NCBI RefSeq assembly: GCF_044003965.1
Contig: NZ_JBAWKC010000001.1
Location: forward strand, 1 to 64,000
Reading direction: 5' to 3'
From: Yeosuana aquiaggeris
GTDB lineage: Bacteria; Bacteroidota; Bacteroidia; Flavobacteriales; Flavobacteriaceae
Length of the DNA: 64,000 nucleotides
Shown here: one piece after another, positions 52,837 through 62,188 of the stretch
Numbering within the stretch: the first letter of the stretch is position 1
Layout of the letters: each line of letters opens with the position of its first letter
The notes under the pieces: generated by a model
What the model saw: only the letters and a program-made list of their open reading frames with translations
Told to the model about the DNA's origin: nothing
Database searches by the model: none
Program-made: the position numbers and the translations under genes

Positions 52837-53586
52837 TTAAAGTTCCTTAATATCTTCATTTTCAATCCAACCTATTTTACCATCTGCCAACTTTATTTCT
52901 TTCCATTGGTTAACGGTATCAAGAATTTGAACTTTAGTGCCTTCATGCAACCTGAACAATTCTTGACTTCTCTTGTTTGGCTCACTTTTAATAATAGTTT
53001 CTTGTGCAAAAACAATGGCGGGCTTGTCCTTTTTACTAAGGTTATATTTATGAAATGCAATTACTAAAGAAAATATGGCTAAAAACAGAAATAGATTACT
53101 GGTTATAAATGCTAATCGTTTTTTGCCAGTAGAATAGGTGACATAATACAATAAAAAGATAATGACGAACATTAAAACAGAGCCTACGGCCAATTTCGCC
53201 CAATTATCAAAACTCATAAGGTCGGTTACTTTTTTACTGAGTTTAGAAAACCCTGTCTCAGGAAGTACATCAACGGCATCAATAGTCATGTTTCTTGCAA
53301 ATGCCAAGTTGTTTTTGATATCTTGATCATCAGGAGCTAACTGAAGAGCCTTCTCATAATAATAGATGCTCGGTGCAATATGATTTAATTTATAATGCGC
53401 ATTGGCCAAATTAAAATATAAGGCTTCTGAATGATTATTAGTTTTAAGAATAGCTTGGTATTTCTCAATAGCTTCATCGTATTTACCATCATTATACAAC
53501 TGATTCCCTTGCTCAAATAAAGATTGGTTTTGGGAAAAAAGCACTGCGCTAAACAAGGCGATGTATATATATAATAACTGTTTCAT
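52837..53586 (-). CDS. batE: BatE, TPR and SH3-like protein
   Basis: I take the ATG at 53586 (MKQLLYIYIALFSAVLFSQ, a signal peptide), since the upstream ATG at 53607 overlaps batD and adds a non-signal start. The product has TPR repeats (about residues 25-100), two membrane helices (about 133-155 and 165-185) and a C-terminal SH3-like domain (about 190-250, VQILDTVNQWKEIKL). It is the last gene of the bat operon. Confidence 0.88.
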   Translation of the reverse strand: MKQLLYIYIALFSAVLFSQNQSLFEQGNQLYNDGKYDEAIEKYQAILKTNNHSEALYFNLANAHYKLNHIAPSIYYYEKALQLAPDDQDIKNNLAFARNMTIDAVDVLPETGFSKLSKKVTDLMSFDNWAKLAVGSVLMFVIIFLLYYVTYSTGKKRLAFITSNLFLFLAIFSLVIAFHKYNLSKKDKPAIVFAQETIIKSEPNKRSQELFRLHEGTKVQILDTVNQWKEIKLADGKIGWIENEDIKEL

Positions 53587-53587
53587 A

Positions 53588-55372
53588 TTAACTTGCTTGT
53601 TTATCAATTAATGAAATAGTCTTAGCAGCCTTTTCATAATCCTGCTGCATGGTTACTATGTTTATTGGCGTATATCTAGCCAATTCACAACTTTCTAAAA
53701 TGCTGATGAAATCTGCAATGATTTGGGCATCCACCTTACGCTCACCCAAAAGATTTTTAATGATGTCTTTGCTAAAATCACTGGTTTCTATATGTAGCTT
53801 TGCTTTTAAATAATTATGTAAGGCCTTTTCTAGAGCAACATAAAACGCTTCCTTTTTACCCAATGCCTTTTTTGCATGACTTAAATATTTTTTAGCTAAT
53901 CTATCCGCAGCTCTCATTCTGTTCCCAAAAATATCAGCATCTCGTTCTGCTTTTTTCCTTCTTATGACCATCGCTAACGGAATAGCTAAGAATGGTAATA
54001 AAAGCGTGCTCCAAAATAATCTGGATTGAAAAAAATAAGATGGTGTGATGGAAGTGAAATTTGATTTTGTTTTAATATAGGCAAATTGGTCACTACTTAA
54101 AACCACGGGTTGTTTAAAACTATTGGCAGCAATATTGTCATTTGAACTTGCCCCACCGGTAGGTCCTTCCAATACATCAATAACGATTTCCTTTGAATCC
54201 AAGCGCTTATAGGTTTCCGTTTTTAAATCAAAATAAGAAAAGGAAATACTAGGGGCTGGATATTTACCTTTATATTGAGGCACTACGGTATAAGTGTCTG
54301 AAATGGACCCTTGCATACCCTCTAAATTAGTTTGAACATTTTCGTTATGCTCAGGTTCATAAACTTCCAATGCACTAGGTAAAGATATTTTAGGAAGATT
54401 AATAAGTTTTAAATTGCCTTTCCCTTTAACTTCAACTTTAGCCTCTAAGGATTCTGTAGCATTAAGTTCAGTTTTTGACATGGTAACATTAAAGCTAAAA
54501 TCCCCAACTGCGCCTGAAAAATCGGCCGGTTTACCAACTTCCGGCAATGGTTTTACATCTATAGTCTTATTACCTGCAGAAACTGTTCTATGAGCTTGTG
54601 TCATTAAGCGTCTACCAAAAATATCTCGCCTATTTGTTGGCACTTGTACTGAAATGTCTAAAGTTAAAGGTTCAATGTCTAGCTTACCAGTTTTTTGAGG
54701 ATAAAGAACTGTTTTCCTTAACACCAGAAAACGATAATCTTCGCCATTAAAAGTTCCTGTTTGAACTTTTTGCCCTTGCATATCTATATTCTGACTCCAA
54801 AAATCATTATATCTAGGACTATTAGTTTCTTGCCAATTATCAACACCCGTATTTGGAGATACATAAAGCTTATAAACAACAGTAATCGCTTCGTTTAAAT
54901 AAGGGTTTGTTTTAGAAATTTCAGCGACTAAATGAATGCTTTCTGCTGCTAAGTAATCTGGGTCATTAGGATCTTTAGGAATATCAATAGCTGCAGTGAC
55001 TTCGATTTTTAATGGAATCGTTTTATAAGTTTGACCATCTATAGTGATAGAAGCTTGTTCTATAGTGAAATTGCCTTGATTTTTTGGAGCTAGAAAATAG
55101 CTATAGGTTTTAGTGAATGAACGCACACCGTTAATCCAAGAATTACTAACTGATTGATTTGGACCCCCTACAACAGTAAAATTACTAAAGTCTGGAGGAC
55201 TAAAATGATCGCCGTCCTGATTCATTTCAAAATCAATACGCAAACGTTCATTAAGACCCAATTTGTTCTTGCTCACTTTAGCTTCAAATTTCACTTGCGA
55301 ATAGGAGATACTACTCACAATTAAAATTAATACTACGGCAATATGTTTTATGAAATTCATAATCTTTAACAA
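53588..55372 (-). CDS. batD: BatD, oxygen-tolerance-type protein
   Basis: The 594-aa protein has a signal peptide (the ATG at 55360, MNFIKHIAVV, is an equally good start), several immunoglobulin-like periplasmic domains (about 25-430) and a single membrane helix at about 455-475 followed by a helical cytoplasmic part. This matches BatD of the Bacteroides aerotolerance operon. The exact role is unknown; the Bat proteins are thought to form a membrane complex with the MoxR ATPase. It lies 13 bp after batC. Confidence 0.9.
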   Translation of the reverse strand: MLKIMNFIKHIAVVLILIVSSISYSQVKFEAKVSKNKLGLNERLRIDFEMNQDGDHFSPPDFSNFTVVGGPNQSVSNSWINGVRSFTKTYSYFLAPKNQGNFTIEQASITIDGQTYKTIPLKIEVTAAIDIPKDPNDPDYLAAESIHLVAEISKTNPYLNEAITVVYKLYVSPNTGVDNWQETNSPRYNDFWSQNIDMQGQKVQTGTFNGEDYRFLVLRKTVLYPQKTGKLDIEPLTLDISVQVPTNRRDIFGRRLMTQAHRTVSAGNKTIDVKPLPEVGKPADFSGAVGDFSFNVTMSKTELNATESLEAKVEVKGKGNLKLINLPKISLPSALEVYEPEHNENVQTNLEGMQGSISDTYTVVPQYKGKYPAPSISFSYFDLKTETYKRLDSKEIVIDVLEGPTGGASSNDNIAANSFKQPVVLSSDQFAYIKTKSNFTSITPSYFFQSRLFWSTLLLPFLAIPLAMVIRRKKAERDADIFGNRMRAADRLAKKYLSHAKKALGKKEAFYVALEKALHNYLKAKLHIETSDFSKDIIKNLLGERKVDAQIIADFISILESCELARYTPINIVTMQQDYEKAAKTISLIDKQAS

Positions 55373-55385
55373 TACGTCTATCTAA

Positions 55386-56237
55386 TTACCAATCTTTCTC
55401 TGTTTTTACTTTTACTCCTTTTTGCTTTTCGGCATTCATTTTTTCTTGAACTTTTTGTTCCTGATTATTCATTGCCTCTAACAAACTTTTTATTTGCTGA
55501 TCAGATAATTTTCCAGGTTGGGGTTGAGGTTTTTGTTGATCTTTATTTTGAGTATCTTCTTTTCCTTTATCTTGATCTTTTTTCTCTTCCTTAGGCTTTC
55601 CTTCTTCATCTTTTTTATCATCTCCTTCCTTTTTATCCTGATCGCCTTTATCTTTTTGGTCTTCCTTATTATCACCTTCCTTGTCTTTATCCTTTTGATC
55701 CTGCTTATCTTTATTTTCGTCTTGTTTGTCTTGATTATCCTTATTGTCCTTATTTTGGTCTTGCTGATCTTTTTGTTGCTCGGCACATTCTTTAGCTAGC
55801 CCAAAATTGTAACGAGTTTCATCATCAGTTGGGTCATTTCTTAATGCATTTTTATAGGCTTCAACGGCCTCTTTGCACTTTTTATTCTGCATTAAAATAT
55901 TTCCAATGTTGTGAAAAGCTTTATGTTTTTCTGCTTTGGAAGTAGATGATTGAACAACCTGTTGTTGACGGTATAAAGCTTCTTCAAAACTTCCCTTTTT
56001 GTAGTAAGCATTGGCCAAATTATAAGCACCTACAGCGCTGGATACATTTTCAGATATGGCTTTTCTGTATTCCATCTCAGCCGTCACAAAATCCTCTCCC
56101 TTAGATAATTGATTCCCTTCATAAACATAACTGTTGGCTTTTTTTATTGCCAATAGATCCTGTTCTTCCTTTTCCTGCGAAAAAGAAACGGTCACAAATA
56201 ATGTAGTAATAATTATAATTAAGTTCTTCATATTCAT
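55386..56237 (-). CDS. batC: BatC, TPR protein with a long charged tail
   Basis: A signal peptide (MKNLIIIITTLFVTVSFSQ) is followed by three or so TPR repeats (about residues 30-150) and then by about 85 residues made almost wholly of D, K, E, Q and N with few hydrophobic residues (about 155-245). A short conserved end (KLSDQQIKSLLEAMNNQEQ) follows. TPR proteins of this operon probably bind partners in the periplasm. The low-complexity stretch is unusual in length and is discussed in the findings. It lies 67 bp after batB. Confidence 0.88.
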   Translation of the reverse strand: MNMKNLIIIITTLFVTVSFSQEKEEQDLLAIKKANSYVYEGNQLSKGEDFVTAEMEYRKAISENVSSAVGAYNLANAYYKKGSFEEALYRQQQVVQSSTSKAEKHKAFHNIGNILMQNKKCKEAVEAYKNALRNDPTDDETRYNFGLAKECAEQQKDQQDQNKDNKDNQDKQDENKDKQDQKDKDKEGDNKEDQKDKGDQDKKEGDDKKDEEGKPKEEKKDQDKGKEDTQNKDQQKPQPQPGKLSDQQIKSLLEAMNNQEQKVQEKMNAEKQKGVKVKTEKDW

Positions 56238-56304
56238 CTTCTTTCTTCCTTTTTTAAATCAATCTAAAGATATTAAACCAATATATATCAACAAGTTAAA
56301 GGTT

Positions 56305-57342
56305 TTATAAATTCTCGTTAAATAAATTCAATTTCTTTAACCAACCTGTTTTACGTTCTAATAAGAAAATGTCTAAAAATAAAAAGAACAAAGCCAAACC
56401 TAAAAACCATTGAAACTGGTCTTTAAAATCGGCATATTGTTTTGATTCAAATTCTTTTTTATCCATTTTATTTAAAATTTCGCCTATTTGATCTACTAAT
56501 TCATTAGTGTTTTTACCATTAATATAAACGCCATTTGCTTTACTAGCTATACTTTCAAGAATCTCTTCATTCAATCGAGTTATAACAGTTTCGCCATTAT
56601 TATCCTTTTTATAATTTAAAATTATTCCATTTCTTTTTTCAGGAATTGGACCACCTTTAACATCACCAACACCTATAGTGAATATTCGAATGCCCTCTTC
56701 ATTAGCTTCTTCAGCAACCGATGCAGCTTCTTCACTGTGATCTTCGCCATCGGAAATTATAATAAGCACCCTATTGGTTTGTTCTTCATCATCATAATAA
56801 GTTTTAGCCAGTTTAATAGCTTCATTAATAGCCGTTCCTTGAGACGATAGCATATCTGTGTTCATATTCTGCAAAAACATTTTTGCAGCGGCATAATCTG
56901 TCGTAATTGGTAATTGAGGAAACGCCTTTCCCGCATAGGCAATAATACCAACACGGTCACTTGCTAAATTATTAATGATTTGAGTTACTAATTGCTTTGC
57001 CTTTTCTAAACGGTTTGGCGCAATATCTTCTGCCAGCATACTTTTAGAAACATCAATAGCAAAAACGATATCAACACCTTCGCGCTTTACTGTTTCCAGT
57101 TTTGTTCCAATTTTAGGGTTTACTAAGGCGATGGCAAGAGATGCAAAGACTAAACTAAGTACTACTAATTTTAAGATTGATTTAAATAATGAGGTGTTAG
57201 GACTTAATCTTTTAAGCAATAATTTATCAGCAAAATTGCTTTGTGATTTATGCTTCCAAATTTGTAAAATTAGAAAGAATAGGGCTATTATAGGAATAAC
57301 TCCCAAAACCCAAAACCATATTTTTTCATCTAATTGATACAT
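56305..57342 (-). CDS. batB: BatB, von Willebrand A membrane protein
   Basis: The 345-aa protein has two N-terminal membrane helices (about 8-26 and 53-72), a vWA domain with intact MIDAS motif DVSKS (D97-x-S99-x-S101) and later T and D residues, and a C-terminal helix (about 312-330). The vWA domain faces the periplasm. It lies 40 bp after batA. Confidence 0.92.
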   Translation of the reverse strand: MYQLDEKIWFWVLGVIPIIALFFLILQIWKHKSQSNFADKLLLKRLSPNTSLFKSILKLVVLSLVFASLAIALVNPKIGTKLETVKREGVDIVFAIDVSKSMLAEDIAPNRLEKAKQLVTQIINNLASDRVGIIAYAGKAFPQLPITTDYAAAKMFLQNMNTDMLSSQGTAINEAIKLAKTYYDDEEQTNRVLIIISDGEDHSEEAASVAEEANEEGIRIFTIGVGDVKGGPIPEKRNGIILNYKKDNNGETVITRLNEEILESIASKANGVYINGKNTNELVDQIGEILNKMDKKEFESKQYADFKDQFQWFLGLALFFLFLDIFLLERKTGWLKKLNLFNENL

Positions 57343-57382
57343 CTGTTTTCTGTGCCTATTCTATTAATTTGAATATTTTATT

Positions 57383-58390
57383 TTATACAAAACTCCTAAA
57401 AATGGTCGCTCTTAATAAAAATTCTAATAGCAATAAAAATCCTGCTAAAAGAGCCAAAGGGCGAAACTTTTCTTGATAATTATAATACTTGAATTCATCA
57501 ATGTCCGTTTTTTCAAGTTTGTTGATTTCAGCATAAATTTCTTCTAACTTTTCATTATTAGTCGCTCTAAAATATTTCCCGTTCGTAACCTCTGCAATCT
57601 CCTTTAATAAAGCTTCATCTATTTCTACTTGAACACGACCATATTCAAAATCTCCGGTTCTTGGATCAATTCTAATAGGTGATAAAGCCATTCCATTGGT
57701 TCCCAATCCAATGGTGTAAACCTTTATGCCATATTCAACGGCTAATTCACTTGCTATCTTCGGGTCTATGAATCCTGAATTGTTAACTCCGTCAGTTAAT
57801 AATATGATAACTTTACTTTTAGCCTTGCTATCTTTTAACCTATTCACAGCGGTAGCCAAACCAGAACCAATAGCAGTTCCTCCTTCAATTATAGTATTAT
57901 ATCTTACGCCTTTTAAAGAATTTAAAATAATGGATTTATCACTAGTTATTGGCGTTCTAGTATAGCTTTCACCCGCATATTCTACTAACCCAATTCTGTC
58001 ATTTGGCCTGTCTTTTATAAATTCTGCAGCCACTTCTTTTAAAGCTTCAAGTCTGTTAGGTAACAAATCTTTTGCCAACATACTTGCCGATACATCAATA
58101 GCCATGACGATATCAATACCTCGTGTTGTTTTTGTTCGTGTTGACACATCAACTGTTTGAGGTCTTGCCATTGCTGCAATTATTAAAGCCAAAGCCAGAA
58201 GTCTTAAAACAAATAGCAGGTGCTTAAACTTTGGCAAAATAGAATTTGTAATCTTAAAGCCTTTTAAACTCGTTATCTTAAGTTCTGCTGTTTGCTTTTT
58301 ATTTTTTAAAATATACCAAAGTATAGCAGCAGGAAGTAATAATAACAACCAAAAGAATTCCTTGTTTATAAATTCAATGCCTTCAAACAT
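57383..58390 (-). CDS. batA: BatA, von Willebrand A membrane protein
   Basis: The 335-aa protein mirrors BatB: two N-terminal membrane helices (about 12-26 and 57-75), a vWA domain with MIDAS DVSAS (about residue 100) and a helix at the C-terminus. The start overlaps the stop of the upstream gene by one base (TAATG), so the genes are translationally coupled. Confidence 0.93.
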   Translation of the reverse strand: MFEGIEFINKEFFWLLLLLPAAILWYILKNKKQTAELKITSLKGFKITNSILPKFKHLLFVLRLLALALIIAAMARPQTVDVSTRTKTTRGIDIVMAIDVSASMLAKDLLPNRLEALKEVAAEFIKDRPNDRIGLVEYAGESYTRTPITSDKSIILNSLKGVRYNTIIEGGTAIGSGLATAVNRLKDSKAKSKVIILLTDGVNNSGFIDPKIASELAVEYGIKVYTIGLGTNGMALSPIRIDPRTGDFEYGRVQVEIDEALLKEIAEVTNGKYFRATNNEKLEEIYAEINKLEKTDIDEFKYYNYQEKFRPLALLAGFLLLLEFLLRATIFRSFV

Positions 58391-60054
58391 TACTCTTTAG
58401 GTTTAATGAGTTCAACTGAATTTAAAATACGATCTGCCATTTCATTAGCATAAACATCATCCATTTTCCATGACAAAATAACTTCTTGAATGACATTGTT
58501 TGAATTAAATGCCAATATCACATAATTCCCTTTTGATTTATTGTCACCAGAAGTACCATGCGGAAAATCTGCCGTTCCATAGGTTTTTAATCCCTCCGCG
58601 CCATTAGGTGTTACAAATTGGTCGTTTTGAACTACTATGTTTTGAATACCACTATCCTCCCAGGTTTTAATGTTTTTTTCTACAACCTCTTTTAAATCTA
58701 CTTTTTTATCTCCTTCAAGTTTCACTTTTGAAGTGACTACCACAATACTTAACTGCTCGACTAAATTCCCAAAACCAAACATCGTCATTTGAGCTTGTTC
58801 AATAGCTTCTTTTGATTGTTCAGGTGACATGCGCTTTAACACTTCTGGCGTCGAAATAGTGATTGGTGGTACGCCATAATCACTAGTTACCCAATTTCCT
58901 TCAAGCAATTCTAAACTGGAATTTCCTAATACAGTGTCTTTTACATAACTGAAACCATATTTAAGCCCAAAGCCAACAAATGTTAAGATTATAAGCGCCG
59001 CTGCAACGGCAATAGTGATTACTATCTTTTTTCTATTTTCTTTTCTTTTTAATTCTTCTTTGTATTGTTCGTTAAGAAGTTTCTCTTCTTCACTAGGCTC
59101 TGGCAAAACTTCTTTTACATGATCAATTTCCACATCAATGGTTTTTCGGTCTAATTCAGCCAAGGCAGGATCTGGTTTGGATTTTGCAAATTTTACTAAA
59201 TCTGCACGTTTTAGGATGCTTTCCAGATTTTTTATAGTTTCTTGATTTAAATCAATCTGATTGGCTTCCTTTAATAATCTAAGTCTATTAATAAGTTCAT
59301 CTGTGGTACTTTCCAAAGAATGGTCATACACTTTCTCATCTAAATATTTTCTAATTATTAATGTCAGTTCAGAATAATACTCTTTAAATTCATCCTGCTT
59401 TAAATAAGTACTTTCTTCTAACTTTTTTAATGCCAATTTCGCTCTGTCATAAGGCGGTAATAAGGCAATCTGTTCTTCCTCAGTTAGAGGCTTTTTTCGC
59501 CATAAAAACCAATATAATATGCCGGCGACAACCCCTAATGCCAACAAAATATAAAGTAGATATTTCCACCAATCACTTGTAGGTTTTTCAACTTCAATTA
59601 TTGGTTTTATATCATAAAGACCTTGCTTGGTAGAGTCTACCAAAATATTTCTCACCTCAACTTTTAATGAATCCGTTAGATATGTTTTGTCTCCAATAAT
59701 GATTTTTTGAGGCGGAATAGTATAAGCACCGGAATCAAATTGAGTTAATCCGTATTTTTTTATAAGATTATACTTATCATTTTGCCAAAGCGTATCGGTT
59801 TTATAAGACTCAATCATTTCTAAAGGAGAAAATGATGGTCCTTCAGGAAAGACAACTAAACTGGTTGTATCTGTTTTTACCTCAATACTATATGTTATTT
59901 GTGCTCCTATTTTTATAGAAGTTGAGTCTATTGAGGCCGTAACTTGAGCGTTTAAGAGCCATGACGCAAGGAAAAAGAACAAACATAAAACACCTGAAGA
60001 CCTAAGGCCCCAATCAGCTAATTTTTTGTTCAATATTCTTAAACTATTATTCAT
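58390..60054 (-). CDS. Membrane protein of the bat operon with N-terminal BatD-like domain
   Basis: A signal peptide (ending near LLNAQ) leads to a BatD-like immunoglobulin domain (about 37-140), a membrane helix (about 165-187), a cytoplasmic helical part (about 190-335), a second membrane helix (about 343-363) and a C-terminal periplasmic domain (about 375-554) with a single hydrophobic core and no recognised motif. The middle part resembles the usual DUF4381-type region of MoxR-vWA operons. The C-terminal addition is unfamiliar. It lies 8 bp after the DUF58 gene. Confidence 0.8.
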   Translation of the reverse strand: MNNSLRILNKKLADWGLRSSGVLCLFFFLASWLLNAQVTASIDSTSIKIGAQITYSIEVKTDTTSLVVFPEGPSFSPLEMIESYKTDTLWQNDKYNLIKKYGLTQFDSGAYTIPPQKIIIGDKTYLTDSLKVEVRNILVDSTKQGLYDIKPIIEVEKPTSDWWKYLLYILLALGVVAGILYWFLWRKKPLTEEEQIALLPPYDRAKLALKKLEESTYLKQDEFKEYYSELTLIIRKYLDEKVYDHSLESTTDELINRLRLLKEANQIDLNQETIKNLESILKRADLVKFAKSKPDPALAELDRKTIDVEIDHVKEVLPEPSEEEKLLNEQYKEELKRKENRKKIVITIAVAAALIILTFVGFGLKYGFSYVKDTVLGNSSLELLEGNWVTSDYGVPPITISTPEVLKRMSPEQSKEAIEQAQMTMFGFGNLVEQLSIVVVTSKVKLEGDKKVDLKEVVEKNIKTWEDSGIQNIVVQNDQFVTPNGAEGLKTYGTADFPHGTSGDNKSKGNYVILAFNSNNVIQEVILSWKMDDVYANEMADRILNSVELIKPKE

Positions 60055-60062
60055 AAATATTT

Positions 60063-60929
60063 TTATGCTCTTGCCTTAAAATAACCTAATAACTTTTTAA
60101 CATAACTTTCATCAACTCTGCAATTAATGGTCCCTGCACCAGATTTTGAAAAACTGTTTTTATAATATTCAACACGGTCACGATAGAATTTACCATAATT
60201 AAGTCTGACTTTTTTTGATGATGTATTTACCAACATTAACTCACCAGTTTCTTCATCTTCCATTTGAACCATTCCTAAATTTGGAATTTCTTCTTCGCGT
60301 TTATCATATACGCGTATTCCAGTAACATCGTGTTTTTTTGCTGCTATCTTCATGTTGTGCTGAAAATCATCTGCAATAAAATCTGAAAGCACAAAGACAA
60401 TTGCCTTTTTCTTCATAACACTTGATAAAAATTTCAAGGCTTCAGCTATGTTTGTCTTTTTACTTTGAGGCTTAAATTCTATAAGTTCACGTATAATCCT
60501 TAACACGTGTGATCGTCCTTTTTTAGGTGGAATATAAAGTTCTATCTTATCTGAAAACAGAATCAACCCAATTTTGTCATTGTTTTGTGTTGCGGAAAAA
60601 GCTAAAGTTGCTGCAATCTCTGTAATTACTTCATTTTTGAACTGTCCTTGGGTACCAAAAAATTCTGACCCTGAAATGTCTACCATGAGCATCATGGTTA
60701 ATTCACGTTCCTCTTCAAAAACTTTTATAAAAGGCTCACTATATCTTGCTGTAACATTCCAATCAATATTTCTAACATCATCACCGTATTGATACTGCCT
60801 TACTTCACTAAATGTCATACCTCTCCCTTTGAAGGTGGAATGGTATTCTCCTCCAAATATATGATCAGACAACCGACGTGTCTTAATCTCTATTTTTCGT
60901 ACTTTTTTTAGTAATTCTTTAGTGTCCAT
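60063..60929 (-). CDS. DUF58 (vWA-like) protein of the MoxR/Bat system
   Basis: The 288-aa protein has the DUF58 signature GRGMTFSEVRQYQYGDDVRN... spread over residues 34-60, ending in DIDWNVTAR, and a vWA-like MIDAS, DISGS, near residue 89. No membrane segment is seen. DUF58 proteins accompany MoxR ATPases in almost all such operons. It follows moxR after 74 bp that hold a small hairpin and a duplicated ATTTACGATT. Confidence 0.93.
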   Translation of the reverse strand: MDTKELLKKVRKIEIKTRRLSDHIFGGEYHSTFKGRGMTFSEVRQYQYGDDVRNIDWNVTARYSEPFIKVFEEERELTMMLMVDISGSEFFGTQGQFKNEVITEIAATLAFSATQNNDKIGLILFSDKIELYIPPKKGRSHVLRIIRELIEFKPQSKKTNIAEALKFLSSVMKKKAIVFVLSDFIADDFQHNMKIAAKKHDVTGIRVYDKREEEIPNLGMVQMEDEETGELMLVNTSSKKVRLNYGKFYRDRVEYYKNSFSKSGAGTINCRVDESYVKKLLGYFKARA

Positions 60930-60935
60930 TTCTCA

Positions 60936-60977
60936 ATTTACGATTGTAGATATTGATTTACGATTTCTTTAAATCGT
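60936..60977. repeat. Duplicated ATTTACGATT and hairpin inside the operon
   Basis: ATTTACGATT occurs at 60936-60945 and 60956-60965, and ACGATTT (60960-60966) pairs with AAATCGT (60971-60977). It lies between moxR and the DUF58 gene. It may set relative expression by RNA processing, or be a small intergenic repeat typical of Flavobacteria. Confidence 0.4.
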
Positions 60978-61003
60978 TATTCTTCATTCTAAAATCTGAA
61001 ATT

Positions 61004-62008
61004 CTATGGTACTTCTATTTCGTTGACAATTTTGTTGATGATATCCTCAGAAGTCACATTTTCAGCTTCAGCTTCATAAGTAATCCCAATCCTGTGTCTT
61101 AATACATCATGTACAACGGCTCTAACATCTTCTGGAATGACATAACCACGACGTTTGATAAAGGCATAACATTTAGCAGCTATTGCTAAATTAATACTAC
61201 CACGCGGTGAAGCTCCAAAAGAAATTAAAGGTTTTAGATCTGGTAGTTTATATTTTTCTGGGTAACGTGTAGCAAAAACAATATCAAGAATGTATTTCTC
61301 AATTTTTTCGTCCATATAAACTTCCTTCACCGCTTCTTGAGCTTTTAATATTTTTGAAATGGATACCACAGGATTCACTTTATCCCAAGCGCCTTTCATA
61401 TTGGCTCTCATGATCAATTGCTCCTCTGATAATTTTGGATAGTCTATCACTGTTTTTAGCATAAAACGGTCAACCTGAGCCTCTGGTAATGGATAGGTTC
61501 CTTCTTGTTCCACAGGGTTTTGGGTTGCCATTACTAAAAATGGTTTATCAAGAATAAAGGTTTCATCACCAATAGTGACTTGTTTTTCCTGCATGGCTTC
61601 AAGCAAAGCAGACTGCACTTTTGCAGGCGCTCTATTGATCTCATCGGCCAAAACAAAATTGGCAAAAATGGGCCCCTTTTTAATTGAGAAATCATTAAGC
61701 TTCATGTTGTAGATTAATGTTCCCGTAACATCCGCTGGTAACAAATCTGGTGTAAACTGGATTCTGCTGAAAGACCCATCAATAGCTTTTGCTAAAGTAT
61801 TAATCGCTAATGTTTTTGCTAAACCGGGCACTCCTTCAAGTAAAATATGCCCCTGGCCCAACAGGCCAATTAAAAGTCTTTCAACCATATGCTTTTGGCC
61901 CACAATGACCTTGTTCATTTCTAGCATGAGCAAATCAACAAAAGCACTTTCTTTTTCTATCTTTTCATTGATTGTTTTTATATCAATTGTCCCTGTTTCT
62001 TCCATCAT
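61004..62008 (-). CDS. moxR: MoxR-type AAA+ ATPase
   Basis: The 334-aa ATPase has Walker A (GVPGLAKT, about residues 59-66), Walker B (VLADEINRAP, near 120-129), sensor 1 (ATQNP) and the MoxR lid domain. MoxR proteins act as chaperones that assemble or activate vWA-domain partners, here DUF58 and BatA/BatB. It is the first gene of the operon, which runs to batE. Two 20-bp direct repeats lie 77-129 bp upstream. Confidence 0.95.
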   Translation of the reverse strand: MMEETGTIDIKTINEKIEKESAFVDLLMLEMNKVIVGQKHMVERLLIGLLGQGHILLEGVPGLAKTLAINTLAKAIDGSFSRIQFTPDLLPADVTGTLIYNMKLNDFSIKKGPIFANFVLADEINRAPAKVQSALLEAMQEKQVTIGDETFILDKPFLVMATQNPVEQEGTYPLPEAQVDRFMLKTVIDYPKLSEEQLIMRANMKGAWDKVNPVVSISKILKAQEAVKEVYMDEKIEKYILDIVFATRYPEKYKLPDLKPLISFGASPRGSINLAIAAKCYAFIKRRGYVIPEDVRAVVHDVLRHRIGITYEAEAENVTSEDIINKIVNEIEVP

Positions 62009-62084
62009 TTTTTATTTTTTAAAAACTTGAATATACTGCCCTTAATTAGGCTATGCAAATTGTTAAAATTTTAAATAGTATGGT

Positions 62085-62137
62085 GTTAATAATTGGTTAA
62101 AATATTTCTGAAAGGCCGTTAATAATTGGTTAAAATA
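62085..62137. repeat. Two perfect 20-bp direct repeats upstream of moxR
   Basis: GTTAATAATTGGTTAAAATA occurs at 62085-62104 and again at 62118-62137, a 33-bp period, about three DNA turns. They lie between the moxR start (62008) and the terminator of the preceding gene (62139-62166). The spacing on one face of the helix suggests cooperative binding sites for a regulator of the moxR-bat operon. Confidence 0.6.
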
Positions 62138-62138
62138 C

Positions 62139-62166
62139 AAAGAGCAACACCTAAGTGTTGCTCTTT
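62139..62166 (-). terminator. Terminator of the DUF4382 lipoprotein gene
   Basis: AAAGAGCAACAC (62139-62150) pairs perfectly with GTGTTGCTCTTT (62155-62166) around CTAA. The T-tract is short on both sides. It ends the gene that stops at 62189 and shields the moxR promoter. Confidence 0.8.
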
Positions 62167-62188
62167 AAAATAAGTATGTTTTTAATAA

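Noticed and set aside
55490..55799. Lysine- or leucine-rich ORFs in other frames over batC
   Set aside because: They are shadows of the repetitive charged codons of BatC, with no start context.
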